A DNA stretch of 8,829 bases from the NCBI GenBank assembly GCA_005877225.1, contig VBPK01000184.1:1-8829 (forward strand). The letters are read 5' to 3'. The position numbers and the translations under genes are program-made. Within the stretch, counting starts at the first letter, position 1; each line of letters opens with the position of its first letter. The notes beneath the pieces were generated by a model. That model ran no database searches and was not told the origin of the DNA. It saw only the letters and a program-made list of their open reading frames with translations. Source of the DNA: Nitrososphaerota archaeon (GTDB taxonomy: Archaea; Thermoproteota; Nitrososphaeria; Nitrososphaerales; Gagatemarchaeaceae). Below, piece by piece: positions 6,229 through 8,829 of the stretch.

Positions 6229-6245
6229 CTGAGCGGATCCCCCCG
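6216..6245. promoter_or_regulatory. 9-bp direct repeat in the divergent start region
   Basis: ATCCCCCCG occurs at 6216-6224 and again at 6237-6245, offset by 21 bp (two helical turns). It straddles the start of the DUF998 gene and the gap to the ecfA start. The spacing would place two bound proteins on one DNA face. The predicted starts are only 31 bp apart, so each gene's core promoter must lie inside the other's coding sequence or leader, or the ATPase start lies at 6290. The repeat is seen directly; its role is inference. Confidence 0.35.
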
Positions 6246-6259
6246 ATTCTCGGAAAGAC

Positions 6260-8056
6260 TTGAATACTCTGAAGCGCTTCCGCCCCCAGTTGGGTTCTGC
6301 AGAGCAAATCCAGACTCAAGATGCGATTATCGAGTTCAAAGGAGTCACGTGGCGATACCAGGAGGCTAAGGAACCGTCCCTGAAGGGAATCGACCTCAGG
6401 GTTGGCCGTGGCGAGGTGATAGTCATTACCGGCCCGAGCGGGGCGGGGAAGACAACGCTCTGCCGATGCTTGAACGGACTCATCCCTCATTTCTTCGAGG
6501 GAGAGTTGCAGGGCGACGTGAACGTCGCCGGGATGAGCCTCCGCGCGAACGATATCCCCTTCCTCGCCGCGAAGGTCGGCCTCCTCTTCGACGACCCCTC
6601 GAATCAGCTCTTCAACTCCACGGTCGAGGAGGAGCTGGCGTTCGGTCCTGAGAATTATGCGATACCTGTCCCCGAGATCAGGCTCAGAATCGACGAGGGG
6701 CTCGAGTTCGCAAGGCTGGAGAACAGTCGAAACAAGAACCCTCACGCGTTGTCAGGAGGACAACAGCAGGCTTGTGCTCTCGCCTCGATCTACACGATGA
6801 GGCCTGAGATCTTCGTCCTTGACGAGCCGACCTCAAACCTTGACCCGTACGGGGCGCAGCTGATCTTTCAGAGACTCTCAGAGCTGATCCAGAAGGGCAG
6901 GAGGACGTTCGTCGTCGTCGAGCATAACCTGGAGACGATCCTCCCCTACGCGGACCGTCTGGTGGTGATGGACAGGGGGGCGATACTGGGGGATGGAAAG
7001 CCGAAGGATGTCCTGAAACAGGTCGACCTGATGGAGGGGGTGGACTTGCAGGTGCCACACGCGACGCAGCTCGCGTACGAGTTGCAGAAGCATGGTTACG
7101 CCAAGGGCGAGACTCCCTTCACCACGGAGGAGGCGGTGAGCCTTCTGACCCGGGTGGTCCCACTGCTTCCGGCAAGGAGGCTCCCTGGCAGGAGGAGCGA
7201 CCCCACGGAAGGGGTAAGGGATGTGAGGAACCCCCTGGTAGAAACGAGGGGGGTAGAGTTCGCCTACCCCGACGGCACGCGGGCGCTCAACGGGGTGAGC
7301 CTGAAGATTCCTGAGGGCGACTACGTTGGCTTCATCGGACGAAACGGCTCAGGAAAGACGACACTCGTGAAGATGTTCGACGGCCTTCTAAGACCGACGA
7401 AGGGAGAGGTCCTACTGGGCGGCGAGGAGACCGCCTCGAAGAGCGTGCCTCAGCTCGCGAGATTCGTCGGCTACAACTTCCAGAATCCGGACGATCAGAT
7501 CTTCGCGAGGACCGTCAGGGAAGAACTGGAGTTCGCCCCGAAGAACCTCAAACTCCCGCCCGAGGAGATCACGCGAGCCGTCGAAGCGGTGGCGCGAGAC
7601 CTCGAGCTCTCCCAATACCTCGGCGTGAATCCGTTCAGCCTGAGTCAGGGGTTGAGGAGGAGGGTCGCGATCGGCTCTACTCTTACGCTCGACCCGAAGG
7701 TCCTTGTCGTCGACGAGCCGACCACGGGGCAGGATTACTCTCGCGCCAAGGTGGTCATGGAGCTCTGCAAGAGGTTGAACGAGAAGGGGAAGACGATCCT
7801 GATAATCAGTCACAACATGGACCTTATCGCCGAGTATTGCAGATACGTCTACGTCCTGAAGGACGGGTCTCTCTTGACTGAGGGAACCCCGAAGAGGGTG
7901 TTTTCGCAGCCCGAGACCCTGATGGAGACCTCGATTGTGCCGCCGCAGATCACGCGGATATTCCAGCAGATGACGAAACCGGCGCTTCCCCACGACGTCC
8001 TGACGATGGGGGAGGCTTTCGAGGTGCTCGGAATCGGTGGCGCACATGTCCAGTGA
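6260..8056 (+). CDS. ecfA: Energy-coupling factor transporter ATPase, fused EcfA-EcfA'
   Basis: A 598-residue protein with two ABC ATPase domains in one chain, the motor of an ECF-type vitamin or metal importer. Domain 1 (about 22-255): Walker A GPSGAGKTT 58-66, signature LSGGQ 164-168, Walker B FVLDEP 185-190, D-loop SNLD 192-195, switch His222. Its Q-loop reads FDDP with Asp111 where Gln is usual; the following SNQLFNSTVEEELAFGP is typical of CbiO/EcfA proteins. Domain 2 (about 325-550): Walker A GRNGSGKTT 360-368, Q-loop Gln408 (FQNP), degenerate signature LSQGL 461-465, Walker B VLVVDEP 481-487, His518. A linker of about 65 residues joins them. Start is TTG at 6260; TTG at 6290 is an in-frame alternative giving 588 residues, and neither has a good ribosome-binding site. 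The stop overlaps ecfT by 11 bp. The family is certain; the substrate is unknown because no S component is in the window. Confidence 0.95.
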   Translation: MNTLKRFRPQLGSAEQIQTQDAIIEFKGVTWRYQEAKEPSLKGIDLRVGRGEVIVITGPSGAGKTTLCRCLNGLIPHFFEGELQGDVNVAGMSLRANDIPFLAAKVGLLFDDPSNQLFNSTVEEELAFGPENYAIPVPEIRLRIDEGLEFARLENSRNKNPHALSGGQQQACALASIYTMRPEIFVLDEPTSNLDPYGAQLIFQRLSELIQKGRRTFVVVEHNLETILPYADRLVVMDRGAILGDGKPKDVLKQVDLMEGVDLQVPHATQLAYELQKHGYAKGETPFTTEEAVSLLTRVVPLLPARRLPGRRSDPTEGVRDVRNPLVETRGVEFAYPDGTRALNGVSLKIPEGDYVGFIGRNGSGKTTLVKMFDGLLRPTKGEVLLGGEETASKSVPQLARFVGYNFQNPDDQIFARTVREELEFAPKNLKLPPEEITRAVEAVARDLELSQYLGVNPFSLSQGLRRRVAIGSTLTLDPKVLVVDEPTTGQDYSRAKVVMELCKRLNEKGKTILIISHNMDLIAEYCRYVYVLKDGSLLTEGTPKRVFSQPETLMETSIVPPQITRIFQQMTKPALPHDVLTMGEAFEVLGIGGAHVQ

Positions 8057-8829
8057 GCTTTTCGGGTACAGACCCCTGAACACGTTCTTCCACTCGCTCG
8101 ACCCCAGGGTAAAATTCGCGATCTTCTTCTCCCTGACGCTCCCCGCCGTGAGCTGGAACGACCCGGTCTATCTCACCGCTCTCTTAGCGACGATTCTTGC
8201 GATAGGGGGGATTGCGAAGAACTCCTTCAGAACCACGGGAAGATTCCTCCTGTATCTGTCCCCCGCCCTCCTGTTTCTTCTGGTCTACAACCTCCTCTTT
8301 TACGAGAGCTCGATTGTGGCGGCGAGGCCGAGTTGGAACCTCGCCTTCCTCTTCTACCTGATACCCGTCAAGTTTTGGGTCTGTCCCTGCGGCCACGTCA
8401 GCGTGGAGTCCCTCGTCTATGCTTGGGGTGCGATGGACAGGATAATCATCATCGTCCTCTCGGGGAGATTCCTCCTTTCGGTCACATCGCCGGCGGACCT
8501 GACCTCCCTGATGGTGAAGCTCAGAATACCTAGCGAAATTACGACCGCGATTAACGTGGCCTTCGGCTTCCTTCCGGTGAGCCTCGCCCAACTGACTGGT
8601 GTCGTCGAGGCTCAGCGAGCGAGGGGATGGGAGGCGAAGTCCAGAAACCCGGTAACGTTAGTTCGCAAGGCAATCCCCACCATAGTTCCCGTCATCACAA
8701 GGTCTCTGACGAGGGCGGAGTTTCTAGCCGCGGCAATCTCGTCAAGGGGATACGGCTTCGACCCAAAGAGGAGGACCTACTTGCGAGAAATCAAATTCAA
8801 GGGACGGGACTGGTACACCTTCTCCTTCC
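8046..8829 (+). CDS. ecfT: ECF transporter transmembrane protein EcfT (3' truncated by window)
   Basis: ATG at 8046 opens a frame with no stop before the window end, giving 261 visible residues. GGTGG at 8036-8040 is a suitable Shine-Dalgarno site, and the start overlaps the end of the ATPase gene by 11 bp, implying coupled translation. It is the CbiQ/EcfT scaffold that couples ATP hydrolysis to the substrate-binding S component. Seen: LFGYRPLNTFFHSLDPRVKF (5-24), the family's N terminus; hydrophobic segments near 22-36, 41-56, 68-86, 99-110, 130-147 and 168-184; coupling-helix motif 1 ARG at 192-194 (EAQRARGWE); and motif 2 as SRG at 233-235 (ISSRGYG), with the key Arg kept in both. An unusual hydrophilic piece CPCGH (113-117) sits between membrane segments. 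Typical EcfT proteins are about 250-280 residues, so only a few residues are missing. Confidence 0.92.
   Translation, partial: MSSELFGYRPLNTFFHSLDPRVKFAIFFSLTLPAVSWNDPVYLTALLATILAIGGIAKNSFRTTGRFLLYLSPALLFLLVYNLLFYESSIVAARPSWNLAFLFYLIPVKFWVCPCGHVSVESLVYAWGAMDRIIIIVLSGRFLLSVTSPADLTSLMVKLRIPSEITTAINVAFGFLPVSLAQLTGVVEAQRARGWEAKSRNPVTLVRKAIPTIVPVITRSLTRAEFLAAAISSRGYGFDPKRRTYLREIKFKGRDWYTFSF

Noticed and set aside
6047..6745. Minus-strand frame of 232 codons overlapping the DUF998 and ecfA starts
   Set aside because: It is antisense to the first ABC domain with its Walker A motif and overlaps the DUF998 gene in another frame. Its composition is not protein-like.
7412..8083. Minus-strand frame of 223 codons opposite the second ABC domain
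   Set aside because: It is a shadow of the ABC domain on the other strand, with Arg/His/Leu-rich translation and no recognisable motif.

Overview
This 8.8 kb window looks archaeal. The supporting signs are a long ArsR-type winged-helix regulator of a kind common in archaea, a DUF998-type membrane protein, TTG/GTG starts on several genes, AT-rich TATA-like elements at plausible promoter distances, and an intrinsic-type terminator with a pure U-tract. Base composition is GC-rich with frequent AGG/AGA arginine codons. I cannot fix the lineage from sequence alone. A non-halophilic group such as Nitrososphaeria/Thaumarchaeota or Bathyarchaeia is a guess. I see no rRNA, tRNA, CRISPR array, insertion sequence or phage gene.

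Layout, left to right: (1) 1-18, possible last codons of an upstream gene. (2) 26-274 (+), a doubtful 82-codon ORF. (3) 423-1115 (+), an ArsR-like DNA-binding regulator whose ribosome-binding site can fold into a GC hairpin. (4) 1144-1320 (-), a 58-residue basic protein convergent with the regulator, with a 7-bp palindrome at its predicted transcription start and a hairpin plus U6 terminator. (5) 5327 to 1504 (-), a two-gene operon encoding the HyuA and HyuB subunits of a hydantoinase/oxoprolinase/acetone-carboxylase superfamily enzyme, joined by a TAATG overlap. (6) 6228 to 5473 (-), a six-helix DUF998-like membrane protein. (7) 6260 to the right edge (+), an energy-coupling-factor (ECF) module: a fused double ATPase (EcfA-EcfA') followed, with an 11-bp overlap, by the transmembrane coupling protein EcfT, which is cut by the window end.

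The functional units are separate. HyuA and HyuB should form one ATP-dependent cytosolic enzyme acting on a cyclic amide or carbonyl substrate. The sequence does not decide which, and no third (gamma) subunit of the acetone carboxylase kind is present. The ECF genes supply the energising half of a vitamin or metal uptake transporter, but no substrate-binding S component lies in the window, so it may be beyond the right edge or unlinked. The DUF998 gene is divergent from the ECF genes with only 31 bp between the predicted starts, and this gap carries part of a 9-bp direct repeat spaced by two helical turns.

The points most worth a second look are the small basic protein with its palindrome, the CPCGH motif inserted in EcfT, the unusual motif set in HyuA/HyuB, and the possible hairpin over the regulator's ribosome-binding site. 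I found no clear evidence of an entirely new multi-gene system.
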